Shown: positions 1 through 8,506, numbered from the stretch's first letter. The stretch is 22,859 bases of DNA from JBGYPP01 sp041838515 (GCA_041838515.1 JBGYPP010000023.1:1-22859), one strand, 5' to 3'. The notes: generated by a model from the letters alone, not told the origin. Numbers and translations: made by a program.

Positions 1-77
<77 letters not shown>

Positions 78-198
78 ACGTATGGCATGCGGCCCTGCCT
101 CGCGGCATGGCCGTCTTTCTTTTGCCGGCCGCCCGCCTTGCGGCGCGCTGCCGGGTAGTGCTGTATGTCTTCCTTATCCGTTCAGATGTGCATTGCTA

Positions 199-217
199 TT
201 TAGTTGTCAAAGCACTG
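199..217 (-). promoter_or_regulatory. boxA-like antitermination element in the rRNA leader
   Basis: On the minus strand this reads GTGCTTTGACAACTAAATA. It resembles the Firmicutes rRNA boxA (GCTCTTTGAAAACT-type), the NusB/NusE loading site that lets RNA polymerase resist Rho across rRNA operons. It lies between the predicted promoter and the 16S 5' end, where a boxA belongs. The match is by eye; function is inferred from family knowledge. Confidence 0.6.
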
Positions 218-282
218 CCGGACCCTTTGGGCCCTCCGCCGCCCCCCTGCCCTGGAAACTCCCAGGCGGTGGCAACTTTGAT

Positions 283-312
283 ATACTAGCACAGGGGGAT
301 GGCGCAAGTCAA
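283..312 (-). promoter_or_regulatory. predicted promoter of the rRNA operon
   Basis: The minus strand shows TTGACT (312-307) as -35, an 18-nt spacer, and TAGTAT (288-283) as -10, preceded by TGC, which makes an extended -10 (TGn). The stretch just upstream (313-355) is very A/T-rich, as expected for an UP element at a strong rRNA promoter. Transcription would start near 276, giving a leader of about 200 nt before 16S. TTGACA/TATAAT-type boxes are assumed; no experiment is implied. Confidence 0.6.
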
Positions 313-455
313 TACCTTTTTAACAAAAAATGTACACAAAATTTTGATCAAAATTACAGCTTCGAGCAGAACCGCAGAAAAGCGTTCCTCCGGCAAAGTA
401 TAATCCAAAGATTTGCAGGACTTCACACAGCCGGCCTTGCCTATTCCTGCCAGAA

Positions 456-1736
456 CTAGCCCAGCTTGGCCTTGCTGCCCAGAGCGGAACTCCTATCCAG
501 CAGATTGCTCTCCAGGGCAAAGGTGGTCTTTTGCCTGTCCTGCTGCCGTTTCCAGGCCAGCCGTATCATCTCGTCCAGCAAGGCCCCATAGGATAGGCCT
601 AGAGGTTCCCACAGATAAAAAGCCAGAGAGCCGGGTATGGTATTGATTTCATTAAAATACACCTGGCCGGTACCCCCATCCATCAGAAAGTCTATTCTGG
701 CCACGCCGCCGCAGCCCAGGCCCAAAAAGGCTTGCACGGCCATATCCCGTATTCTCTCCCGCAATTCTTCGTCTATGGGCGCGGGAATCAGCCTGGCCAG
801 GGAGGCCATGCCGCCCTCGCTCCCACTGCCCGCAGCGCCCTTTGCAGCCTGGGACTTCGCCCCTCCGGAGCCGTCCGGGAGGGAGGGAGGCATTTTTCCT
901 CCCATCTTGCCCCGGCCCGAGCCTCCCATATATTTATCCGCATAGCTCAGTATGCCCTGGCCATCCCCGGACAGCCCCTGTATGGGTTCCTCACATTCAC
1001 TGGCCCTGGCCTCCTGGCCATAGCCCAGAACCGAACAGTTGATCTCCCGCAGGTTTGCCACAGCAGGCTCCACTATGGCCTGGGCGGCATACGCAAAGGC
1101 CAAATCCAAGGCATCCTCCAAGGCCTGTCTGTCCTTGGCCAGGCTGATGCCCACGCTGGAACCCAGATTGGCCGGCTTGACCACTACCGGATAAGCAAAG
1201 GCCTGCTCCACCGCCGACAGCGCAGCCTCCATATCCTCCTGCGCAGAACGGCCCAGCCTCAGGGCGGGAAGAACCGGCAGGCCCAGCTCTTTTAGCAGGC
1301 ACTTCATCACATACTTGTCCATGCCCACGGCCGAGGATGCCACATCAGAGCCTACATAGGGTATGCCTATGGTTTGAAAATATCCCTGCAAGGCCCCATC
1401 CTCCACATTGGTGCCATGGGTGATGGGAAAGGCCATATCCAGCTCTTTGCTGTATACGCCAAATAGAGTAAAGGGATAGGACTTGAGATAGTAACGCCCG
1501 CCCTCCTCCGTCAATATGACCCTGCGGCATTTCTCCACCAAGGCAGGCATATTCTTATAGTATTGTATATCCCCCAGCGCCTCCCCTGTGTACATCCGCC
1601 CATTCTTATGAATATATACCAGCGTTATCTCATATTTCTCCCGAGAGAGATGCTCCACAGCCTGCAAGGCCGAAATGACAGACACCTCATGCTCCACACT
1701 CTGACCGCCAAAAAAAATGCCCAGCTTGGTCCTCAT
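456..1736 (-). CDS. ddl: D-alanine--D-alanine ligase with an omega-loop insertion
   Basis: An ATP-grasp ligase that joins two D-Ala in the cytoplasm for the end of the peptidoglycan stem peptide. The N-terminus FFGGQSVEHEVSVISA, the HGTNVEDGALQGYF motif (107-120), GMDKYVMK (138-145), VVKPANLGSSVGI (185-197), INCSVLG (232-238) and FNEINTIPGS (361-370) are all family hallmarks. DKYM at 267-270 keeps the Tyr typical of D-Ala-D-Ala rather than D-Ala-D-Lac enzymes. It has 426 residues against the usual 340-370. Most of the excess is a Gly/Ser/Lys/Pro-rich stretch at about 272-308, inside the omega-loop that closes over the active site, plus a short tail. ATG 1736 has AGGGGGTG eight nt upstream, overlapping the stop of the murF-like gene 11 bp before it. 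The two are probably co-transcribed. Confidence 0.93.
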   Translation of the reverse strand: MRTKLGIFFGGQSVEHEVSVISALQAVEHLSREKYEITLVYIHKNGRMYTGEALGDIQYYKNMPALVEKCRRVILTEEGGRYYLKSYPFTLFGVYSKELDMAFPITHGTNVEDGALQGYFQTIGIPYVGSDVASSAVGMDKYVMKCLLKELGLPVLPALRLGRSAQEDMEAALSAVEQAFAYPVVVKPANLGSSVGISLAKDRQALEDALDLAFAYAAQAIVEPAVANLREINCSVLGYGQEARASECEEPIQGLSGDGQGILSYADKYMGGSGRGKMGGKMPPSLPDGSGGAKSQAAKGAAGSGSEGGMASLARLIPAPIDEELRERIRDMAVQAFLGLGCGGVARIDFLMDGGTGQVYFNEINTIPGSLAFYLWEPLGLSYGALLDEMIRLAWKRQQDRQKTTFALESNLLDRSSALGSKAKLG

Positions 1737-1747
1737 TCCAACACCCC

Positions 1748-3346
1748 CTATGTATAATTATCCGGCAAATCATTTTCCAGCAATATGACCTTGGGCAGAT
1801 CCGTAGCCAGGGCCAGAGCCAGTCCCATGGCCTCAGACAGAGTCTGGGTCACTGCACATTTCTCCGGCGCAAAGCCCGCCTCCAAAAGACCCTGCCTGAT
1901 CCTATTTCCCCGCAGGGAGCCCACCGGATATACGTAATCCGCCACAGCGGCCGCCTGCCGCCCGAACTGACGGTTGTACTCATCCTCTTCCTGGCCCAAT
2001 TCCACCAGACCCGGGGTAATCAGAATGCGGCAGCCCGGAAAAAGCGCCAGCGTATCCAGCGCAGCCTTGGCGCCAATGGGATTGGAATTGTAGGCATCAT
2101 CTATAATGCTGACCCCTGCCCGGGAGAGCAGCTGCAGTCGGTGGGGGGCAGGCTCCAGCCTACGCACGCCCGCACGCATCTTGGCAAGGGGCACGCCCAG
2201 CCTGTGGGCCAGCCCCGGCGCCGCCGCCACATTGGCCACATTGTGAGCCCCCAGCAGGGACATCTGATACTCCTGCTCCTCGCCCTCCGGCGAGTAAAGC
2301 ACAAATCGGGTTCCCCTGGGCCCCACCTCCAGGATTTCAGCCCTATACCCCCGGCCGGCCTCCAGCTCCACGCCGTACCACAGAACTTCTGTTCTTTTCT
2401 CCCCCTCCTGCCTGGCCGGCAGACTGTCGTAATTGACTGCTAATATGCCCTCCGGAGGCAATGCCCGGGCCAGCTCAAATTTGGTGGCTATTACCCCGGA
2501 CAGGTCCCCAAAGGTTTCCAAATGCTGGGGACCCACCGAGGTGATCACGCCGTGCTTCGGATGGACGATTTGGCACAGCTCCTCTATATCCCCCCTCTGC
2601 CTGGCCCCCATCTCACATAGGAAAATCTGATGGTGGGGGCGCAGCTGCTCCCTGATGGCGCGCACCACGCCCATGGGCGTATTATAGCTGGCCGGGGTCA
2701 TCAGCACGGAGAAATGCCCCTCCAGGACAGAGGCCAGATAATGCTTTACGCTGGTCTTGCCATAGCTGCCGGTGATGCCCACCACTGTCAGATCCGGCAT
2801 GGATGCCAGCATGCGCTTGGCCTCATTGATATATCCCTGCTGTATGGCCCTCTCCATTGGCCCGTTCCAGGTATTAGACCACAGTATCCACAGGGGCAGA
2901 CTGGCCAATTGCAGGCCCAGGGCCAGGGCCTTGACCCCATCCCCTCCCCAGACCCAGGAAATCGCCCAGGGCAGGGCCAGGCACAGGGCCAGTCCTATGC
3001 CCATGCGGCAGAGCCGGGGAGTCAGCACCATGTCTTTCTTGGGCTTTTGGGCCGCCACAGTCCAAAAATACGCCAGCGCCGGCGCCTGTCCAAGAATGAC
3101 GAGAAAACGCAAACTCCCCAGAAGCCATCCCCTCCATCCCAGAAACGCTCCCAGGCCGTAGAGCAGCCAGAACAGAGCCGCCAGCGCCAGCAGCGCCCAT
3201 TGCCCCCTGTGGGCAGACAGCCATTTGCGATGCTCCCTGGGCTTGTACCCGTTCAATTGAAACATATGCGCCTGCCTGCGCAGGGCCGGCAGCATCGCCA
3301 AAGCGGACAGCATATAAGCAATGATCCACCAAATCCAAGCTTCCAT
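1748..3346 (-). CDS. murF: MurF-like Mur ligase with an N-terminal membrane domain
   Basis: A Mur ligase, probably adding D-Ala-D-Ala to the UDP-MurNAc-tripeptide; the next gene makes that dipeptide. Using the ATG start below, the Mur P-loop GITGSYGKTS is at 190-199, LGAHNVANVAAA at 365-376, and IDDAYNSNP at 415-423; the protein ends in LENDLPDNYT. In place of the usual soluble MurF N-terminal substrate domain, the first ~160 residues hold about five hydrophobic helices (near 4-22, 50-70, 74-95, 115-132 and 137-157), so it is membrane-anchored. Similar ligases occur in Clostridia. I chose ATG 3346 because AAGGTGG lies eight nt upstream; the ATG at 3364 and TTG at 3370 lack a well-spaced site. 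Substrate is inferred from family and neighbour, not shown. Confidence 0.83.
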   Translation of the reverse strand: MEAWIWWIIAYMLSALAMLPALRRQAHMFQLNGYKPREHRKWLSAHRGQWALLALAALFWLLYGLGAFLGWRGWLLGSLRFLVILGQAPALAYFWTVAAQKPKKDMVLTPRLCRMGIGLALCLALPWAISWVWGGDGVKALALGLQLASLPLWILWSNTWNGPMERAIQQGYINEAKRMLASMPDLTVVGITGSYGKTSVKHYLASVLEGHFSVLMTPASYNTPMGVVRAIREQLRPHHQIFLCEMGARQRGDIEELCQIVHPKHGVITSVGPQHLETFGDLSGVIATKFELARALPPEGILAVNYDSLPARQEGEKRTEVLWYGVELEAGRGYRAEILEVGPRGTRFVLYSPEGEEQEYQMSLLGAHNVANVAAAPGLAHRLGVPLAKMRAGVRRLEPAPHRLQLLSRAGVSIIDDAYNSNPIGAKAALDTLALFPGCRILITPGLVELGQEEDEYNRQFGRQAAAVADYVYPVGSLRGNRIRQGLLEAGFAPEKCAVTQTLSEAMGLALALATDLPKVILLENDLPDNYT

Positions 3347-3408
3347 CCCCAATTCCACCTTCATCCTCAAACAAATGCAAATGATATGTCAATTCCAAAA
3401 AATCCATC

Positions 3409-4182
3409 CTAAAGGCCAAAATAACTGCGCAATATCTGGATAAAAACCTGAGGCCGCTCCAAAAAAACATAATGTCCGGCGCCCGGCACCACAGCCAGGC
3501 CGGCCCGGGGCAACAGGGCCTCCATGCGGCGACCATCCTCCAAGGGCGTGGCCGTATCCCCATCCCCCCAGATCAGCAGGATTTCTCTGTCTATTTCCGG
3601 CAGCAGGGGGGCCAAATCCTGGGATACGGCCATCACCAGGCTGCGGCGCATCAAGGGACTGGCCGCCCGGTAATCCGCCGAACCCTGGGAGGCCATCCAC
3701 TGGTCTATCTCCTGGCCAAAAAGAGCATATATCGGCTTCCATAGGGCAATTTTCTTTGCCAGCCTGAACATGGCCACCCGGCATTTCGCCCCCAAAGACA
3801 GGGGCCGCCGCAGGCCGGCGCTGCCCACCAGCACCACCTTATCCAGCGCAAAGGGCAGACTCTGCTCCCTGGCAGCCAGCAACAGAGCCATGCGGCCTCC
3901 GTAAGAATGGCCCAGTATGGACAGCCGCTCTATGCCCATGGCCTTGACAAATTCTACAAAAAAATCCGTATATTCCTCTACACTCCAGGCCTCCTCCGGT
4001 TCCGGACTTTCACCAAAGCCCGGCAAATCCAGGTAGATCACCCGCATTCCACCCCCCAGGGCCTGACCCACAGCCTCATATATCTTGCGGCTGGTCCCCC
4101 AACCCTGCAAAACCGCCAGCGTTTCCTCACCCCGGCCCTCCTGATGCCAACGCACCCTGTGGCCCCCCACCCATATCTCCAT
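3409..4182 (-). CDS. alpha/beta-fold hydrolase, substrate unknown
   Basis: A 257-residue single-domain alpha/beta hydrolase. The nucleophile elbow GHSYGG puts the catalytic Ser at residue 93. The strand LLIWGDGDTATP holds the acid (Asp 209 likely), and GAGHYVFLERP gives His 237, so the triad is complete. YLDLPGFGESP near residue 50 is the common loop before the cap. There is no signal peptide, so it is cytoplasmic. The ATG at 4182 is preceded eight nt upstream by GGAGGG; ATG 4188 and 4209 are less well placed. It starts after the terminator at 4317-4347 and precedes the murF-like gene by 62 bp, so it may head a hydrolase-murF-ddl unit. Nothing in the sequence fixes the substrate. The link to cell wall synthesis is by position only. 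Confidence 0.85.
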   Translation of the reverse strand: MEIWVGGHRVRWHQEGRGEETLAVLQGWGTSRKIYEAVGQALGGGMRVIYLDLPGFGESPEPEEAWSVEEYTDFFVEFVKAMGIERLSILGHSYGGRMALLLAAREQSLPFALDKVVLVGSAGLRRPLSLGAKCRVAMFRLAKKIALWKPIYALFGQEIDQWMASQGSADYRAASPLMRRSLVMAVSQDLAPLLPEIDREILLIWGDGDTATPLEDGRRMEALLPRAGLAVVPGAGHYVFLERPQVFIQILRSYFGL

Positions 4183-4316
4183 GGCCATCGCCCTCCGTCC
4201 TCCAGTCATCCGCCCGCCGCCCCGCCAAGATCTTTTGAGGTTTTTTTCCAAGGATTTTGCAGGCCATATGAAACCATACTACTACACTGACATACAAAAA
4301 TCCAGAACCGGCGTGC

Positions 4317-4347
4317 AAAAAAACCGGCCATGGCTGCCCATGGCCGG
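4317..4347 (-). terminator. intrinsic terminator ending the rimP-to-NlpC/P60 unit
   Basis: On the minus strand a perfect 10-bp stem CCGGCCATGG / CCATGGCCGG with a 4-nt loop (4347-4324) is followed directly by seven T (4323-4317). It begins 5 bp after the stop codon of the NlpC/P60 gene. This is the clearest Rho-independent terminator in the window. Confidence 0.95.
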
Positions 4348-4352
4348 CAGGT

Positions 4353-5390
4353 CTACTCTGTGATAATCTTCACGGCCTTAACCGGCGTTCTGTACTTATA
4401 ATTGCTGATTTTGATGCCCGTCTTGGCCGAACTGGCGTGCACCACCTGGGAATTGCCTATATACAGCGCCACATGGTTGATTCTGCCCTTGCCGTTGCCA
4501 TAAAAAATCAAATCCCCGGGCTGCAGCTGGGATAGGTCTATCTTTTTGCCATCTCCCGCCTGGGCGCTGGAGGAACGGCTGAGGCTCATGCCGAAGTGCT
4601 TGAATACGCTGTAGACGAAGCCAGAGCAATCTGCCCCCTTGGTCAGGCTGATGCCTCCCCATTTGTAGGGATTGCCCACAAATTGCTTGGCAAATTCCAC
4701 CAGATCCACACGGATATCGCTGACCCCCTGGCCATAGCGCAGCTCCGTCATGGTGATGGCCACCGGCAATTTCTCCTCCACCTTTACATATTCGCCAAAC
4801 ACATAACACTCTTCCCCGTCCAGGGACACCTTGACCCAATCCCCTTCCCGGGATACAAATTCCATCTCCTCACCCAGGGGTACCTGTGTCAAGACCTCCG
4901 CATCCAGGGAGGCCTGGGCGCGTACCTTTAGACCATCGGTAGTAACGCTGACCACAGGAGAGATGATCTCCTGGGCATAGACCTTGGCCGCCGCTCCCAC
5001 CAGCAGGTACTCCTTGTTGACATATCCCTCCACCTCGCCGGAGCGTATGTATGCCCAGCCATTTTCTATGGATAAGACCTCGCAGGCTGCGAAGCGGGGC
5101 AGTTTGCCGGCCAGCAGGCTGTCTGTGGAAGGGGCTTTGCGTATATTGAGATTGCCGCTCTCCACAAAAGCTATGCCAAGATGGGTATATCCCCACATGG
5201 CGCCCTGGCCCTCCTTAGCCATGGCCATATACTCCTCTGCTGCCAGCTCTGACTGATACACGCTGGAGGCTCCAGCGGCGGGCATGACCAAAGGGGAGGC
5301 CGCCACCGGCTGCCCCCCCAGAACAAAACATATTACGCTTATACTAAAGCCCCATGGCAGAGCCAATAATCCCTTTTTTCCTACGGTCAT
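4353..5390 (-). CDS. exported SH3b - NlpC/P60 peptidoglycan endopeptidase
   Basis: A cell-wall hydrolase predicted to cut stem peptides outside the cell. Residues 1-31 form a signal peptide (Lys-Lys, hydrophobic core, then PVAAS). Two bacterial SH3 domains follow at about 73-131 and 145-205, with typical LNIRKAPS and LKVRAQAS starts. The NlpC/P60 domain occupies ~227-345: Cys 255 in GADCSGF, His 306 in INHVALYIG and His 318 in VVHASS form the catalytic set, and QPGDLIFY is also present. Length 345 is normal for SH3-SH3-NlpC/P60 proteins. ATG 5390 is favoured by AGGGG seven nt upstream; a TTG two codons earlier is less likely. It is the last gene before the terminator and follows the ribF-like gene by 28 bp. 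Confidence 0.93.
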   Translation of the reverse strand: MTVGKKGLLALPWGFSISVICFVLGGQPVAASPLVMPAAGASSVYQSELAAEEYMAMAKEGQGAMWGYTHLGIAFVESGNLNIRKAPSTDSLLAGKLPRFAACEVLSIENGWAYIRSGEVEGYVNKEYLLVGAAAKVYAQEIISPVVSVTTDGLKVRAQASLDAEVLTQVPLGEEMEFVSREGDWVKVSLDGEECYVFGEYVKVEEKLPVAITMTELRYGQGVSDIRVDLVEFAKQFVGNPYKWGGISLTKGADCSGFVYSVFKHFGMSLSRSSSAQAGDGKKIDLSQLQPGDLIFYGNGKGRINHVALYIGNSQVVHASSAKTGIKISNYKYRTPVKAVKIITE

Positions 5391-5418
5391 GCGCAACCCC
5401 TGTAATTTTACAAAAATA

Positions 5419-6222
5419 TTACGATTTTGTTACATCCAAAGGGATTATAACAAGCATGGGTGCCACTGTCAACTCCTGGCTCAGAGGATAGATGCGTATC
5501 TCCCTCTCCCCTCCGGCATCCAGGCCAATTTTCACCGTGGCCGGGTACGCCTCCTTTTCATGGCGTATCAGCGCGGAATACCGGCCGGCGGGGGGCAGGA
5601 GCTTTCCCTCTACGGGCCGCAATCCCATGCCGCCATGGTCATCCCCAATAATATGGCCGGGCAGGGTATAGGGCATGCCCAGCAGTTCTCCCGCCAGCAG
5701 CAAATCCCCCTCCTCCACCAGCGCGCGAATAAGCGTGGAACTGATTTCCCTGCCTCCATAGCGTACCTTGTCTATGCTTTGTACGGAAAAACCATGGCGC
5801 TCTCCCATTTTTTGCAACAGGAGTATATCCCCCCTGCCCTTGACGCCAAAGGAGAGATCCCCTCCGGCCACAACCAGACCCACATTCAGGCTGCGGACCA
5901 ATATCTCCTCCACAAATTCCTCCGGCTCTATGGCGGCCGTGACCGTATTCATGGGAAATTCTATCAGATAATCCAAGCCTATGCGGGAGAAGAGCAGCCT
6001 CTTTTCCTCTATGGTGCTCAGCTCCCGGCCATCGCCAAAGCCAAAGTATACCGAGGGCGTGGGATGAAAGGTAAAGGCGCAGGCCGCCAGACCCTGGCTT
6101 TTCTGCTCCAACACCTGGGCCAACAAAAATCTATGCCCCCGGTGCAGGCCGTCAAACTTGCCTATGGCCAGAGCCGTCTTTTTTTCCATGCTGACATTGT
6201 CCAAATTCCGAATAATTTCCAT
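5419..6222 (-). CDS. ribF: RibF-like FAD synthetase (FMN adenylyltransferase) with degenerate kinase domain
   Basis: RibF normally carries FMN adenylyltransferase at the N-terminus and riboflavin kinase at the C-terminus. Here the nucleotidyltransferase half is complete: GKFDGLHRGHR (21-31), FTFHPTP (50-56), VVAGGDLSFGVKGRGD (117-132) and ISSTLIR (160-166). The C-terminal part (180-267) is short and has no PTAN flavin-kinase motif: where GFPTAN should be, the sequence reads GGMGLRPVEG. The protein is 267 residues against about 310. It probably makes FAD from FMN only, or the tail is a relic. ATG 6222 matches the family start MEIIRNLDN; GTG 6252 is possible but has no ribosome binding site. 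It follows truB by 32 bp, in the usual place for ribF. Confidence 0.86.
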   Translation of the reverse strand: MEIIRNLDNVSMEKKTALAIGKFDGLHRGHRFLLAQVLEQKSQGLAACAFTFHPTPSVYFGFGDGRELSTIEEKRLLFSRIGLDYLIEFPMNTVTAAIEPEEFVEEILVRSLNVGLVVAGGDLSFGVKGRGDILLLQKMGERHGFSVQSIDKVRYGGREISSTLIRALVEEGDLLLAGELLGMPYTLPGHIIGDDHGGMGLRPVEGKLLPPAGRYSALIRHEKEAYPATVKIGLDAGGEREIRIYPLSQELTVAPMLVIIPLDVTKS

Positions 6223-6254
6223 GGACCCCTTTGCCTCTCTCTTATGCCTCACGC

Positions 6255-7154
6255 TTACAAGAACATCTTCTCTATCTTATACACCCTCTCCTGGGGCTTG
6301 GTCCTTGCGTACAGAGCCGCAAAACAGCCCTGCGCATCGTAAACCCTTATAGTACGGCAGTCCTGCGCAGGCTCTCCCATGGCCTCCAGCATATCGGCAG
6401 GCAGGGGATTTCCATTTCGCAGCAGGGCCTCCGCCGCCTCCGACGCCCTAAAGGCCGGCACATGGGCAAAAAGGCCGTCTATACGCATCAGAAAATCCTG
6501 AATGCCGCCCCGGGCCATGGCCTGCTCTATGTCCTCCAGCGTATGGGCATGCTCTATGCCAAAGGGACCGCTCTCCAGCCGCCGTAAGGATTCCAAACAG
6601 CCGCCGCAGCCCAGTTTCTCCCCCACATCATGGCATAGGGTTCGAATGTATGTTCCTTTGGAGCAGCGCACCCGGAAGCGTATTCTGGGCAGATCCACCG
6701 AAAGTATGTCCAGCGCATAGATCTGCACCCGGCGTGGCTGCCGCTCCACCTCCCTGCCGGCGCGGGCCAGATCCACCAGCTTTTTTCCGCCCACCTTGAG
6801 CGCGGAATACATGGGCGGCACCTGGTCATAACTCCCCACAAAGGAGGACAGCGCTGCCAGCACAGCCTCCGCATCTCCCTCCGGCTCCCTCTCCCAGAGG
6901 ATTTTGCCGCTTATATCCTGGCTGTCCGTTGCCCGGCCCAGGAGCAGCACGGCTTCATAAGCCTTATCACCCTCCGTCAGCAGGCCGCAGACCTTGGTGG
7001 CCTTGCCTATGCAGATAGGCAGCAGGCCGGTGGCCAGCGGATCCAACGTGCCGGTGTGGCCTATGCGCCTCTCCCCCAGCAGGCGCCGCAGCTTGGCCAC
7101 CACATCATGGGAGGTAAAACCCTGGGGCTTGTCCACCAGCAGTATACCCGTCAT
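6255..7154 (-). CDS. truB: tRNA pseudouridine(55) synthase TruB
   Basis: Converts U55 to pseudouridine in the T-loop of tRNAs. The N-terminus GILLVDKPQGFTSHDVV and GHTGTLDPLATGLLP, with catalytic Asp 38, are diagnostic. YDQVPPMYSALKVGGKKLVDLARAG (109-133) and RCSKGTYIRTLCHDVG also match the family, as does a short C-terminal PUA-like region. 299 residues is normal. Its ATG overlaps the nrnA stop in ATGA, with GGGGAGG seven nt upstream, so the pair is translationally coupled. Confidence 0.96.
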   Translation of the reverse strand: MTGILLVDKPQGFTSHDVVAKLRRLLGERRIGHTGTLDPLATGLLPICIGKATKVCGLLTEGDKAYEAVLLLGRATDSQDISGKILWEREPEGDAEAVLAALSSFVGSYDQVPPMYSALKVGGKKLVDLARAGREVERQPRRVQIYALDILSVDLPRIRFRVRCSKGTYIRTLCHDVGEKLGCGGCLESLRRLESGPFGIEHAHTLEDIEQAMARGGIQDFLMRIDGLFAHVPAFRASEAAEALLRNGNPLPADMLEAMGEPAQDCRTIRVYDAQGCFAALYARTKPQERVYKIEKMFL

Positions 7155-8113
7155 AGCCGCGCCTCCCCTCCTACAAACCGGAGCAGGTTGTTGACACAGT
7201 CGTGAAAGGTGCCATTCATGGTACAGCCCGCCGCCCGGGCGTGGCCGCCCCCGCCAAAACGCTCCGCCAGCCCGGCAGCATCTATGGCCGTACTGGTACG
7301 CAGGCTGATCTTATACTGCAATTCGCCTATCTCATGGAGAAATATGGCGCAGTCGCAACCCTTGGTATTGCGCAGATGATTGACTATGCCATCCAGATCC
7401 GAGGGCTTCGCCCCATAAAAGGCCATGGTTTTTCTATCTATATGGCCTATGACAAAGCGCCCCTCCTCCATGGTGAAGCTCTCCATCAGCACCCGCCCCA
7501 AAATCTGATTTTGCACAAAGGTTTTTTGATAAAAGCTCTCCAATATCCGGGCAGGAAAATCTATACCCCAGCCAATCAGCTCTGCTGCAGCCCGCAGCGT
7601 ATCCTGCCCTGTGCAGGAATACTGGAATACGCCGGTGTCATGGATCATTCCGGTGTAGAGGCAATCCGCCATCTCCCGGTCCATATAGAGAGGCGAGGCC
7701 AGGTCATAGACCATCTCCGCTGTAGAACTTTTATTTGCATCTATCAAATTGACCATACAGCCGCCCTTATTGCTGATATGATGGTCTATATTGACCGTCA
7801 GTCCGGCCCGGCCAAAAACAGCCTTGGCCGCCTCTGGCATACGGTCCGGAGCGCAGTCCAGAACAAAAAACACATCCGGGGCAAATGCACCGTCCATCTG
7901 CCCGGCCATATCAAATCCCCACAGGTAAGAAAACACGGGAGGCAGAGCCTCCAGATACAGCCTCAGCTGCTTTTGGGGATAGGCCTGGGATATATATCTG
8001 GCAAGACCCAAGCAGGCTCCGGCGCAATCCCCGTCCGGCCGCACATGGCCGCCTATGGCTATAGAACCGGCCCCTTCTATCCACTGCCCCAAAGGGCTCT
8101 GCCCTACTCCCAT
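7151..8113 (-). CDS. nrnA: DHH/DHHA1 phosphoesterase, NrnA-type oligoribonuclease / pAp phosphatase
   Basis: NrnA degrades nanoRNAs (and pGpG) and dephosphorylates pAp in Firmicutes. Metal-binding motifs of the DHH domain are present in order: GHVRPDGDCAGA (22-33), VLDCAPDRM, VNIDHHISN (DHH) and GMIHDTGVFQY. The C-terminal DHHA1 domain ends in RFGGGGHARAAGC, the substrate-binding Gly-rich loop. At 320 residues it is full length. ATG 8113 follows GGAGGGGGGAGC, 15 bp after the rbfA stop. The position between rbfA and truB is the standard Firmicutes one. Since this genome also encodes a c-di-GMP-type protein (14573-16531), a role in pGpG removal is possible but only inferred. Confidence 0.93.
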   Translation of the reverse strand: MGVGQSPLGQWIEGAGSIAIGGHVRPDGDCAGACLGLARYISQAYPQKQLRLYLEALPPVFSYLWGFDMAGQMDGAFAPDVFFVLDCAPDRMPEAAKAVFGRAGLTVNIDHHISNKGGCMVNLIDANKSSTAEMVYDLASPLYMDREMADCLYTGMIHDTGVFQYSCTGQDTLRAAAELIGWGIDFPARILESFYQKTFVQNQILGRVLMESFTMEEGRFVIGHIDRKTMAFYGAKPSDLDGIVNHLRNTKGCDCAIFLHEIGELQYKISLRTSTAIDAAGLAERFGGGGHARAAGCTMNGTFHDCVNNLLRFVGGEARL

Positions 8114-8128
8114 GCTCCCCCCTCCGGC

Positions 8129-8506
8129 CTATTCCTGCGCCTGATTTTGGCGCATCTCCTCCATTACCTGGTCTATACGCTGGGACATATGCACGCCATA
8201 CTCTATAGACTGATCCATGATAAATTGTATCTGGGGCGTATGCCGCAAATTGATATTCTGCGCCAACGAGCGGCGTATATATCCCTCTGCGCTCTCCAGT
8301 CCGGCCTTGGTGGCCTCCCGGGCCTGCTCATCCCCCAGAACGCTGATCCAGGCCTTGCAAGTCTTTAGATCCGTGGCCACTTCCACAGCCACAACGCTGG
8401 TCAAAGGGCTGATCCGGGGGTCTTTGATTTCCCCCCGGATGATATTGGCCAGCTCCCTTTGCACTTCCCCATTGATGCGTATATTCTTTACGCTGTTCTT
8501 CCTCAC
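8129..8506 (-). CDS. rbfA: 30S ribosome-binding factor RbfA
   Basis: A small KH-fold factor for late 30S maturation and cold adaptation. The family signature is clear: VQRELANII, IKDPRISPLTSVVAVEVATDLKTCKAWISVLG and LAQNINLRHTPQIQFIMDQSIEYG. It has 125 residues, a normal length. The start is GTG at 8506, which overlaps the infB TGA in GTGA. A GGAGG lies about eight nt upstream inside infB, so translation is coupled to infB. Confidence 0.95.
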   Translation of the reverse strand: MRKNSVKNIRINGEVQRELANIIRGEIKDPRISPLTSVVAVEVATDLKTCKAWISVLGDEQAREATKAGLESAEGYIRRSLAQNINLRHTPQIQFIMDQSIEYGVHMSQRIDQVMEEMRQNQAQE

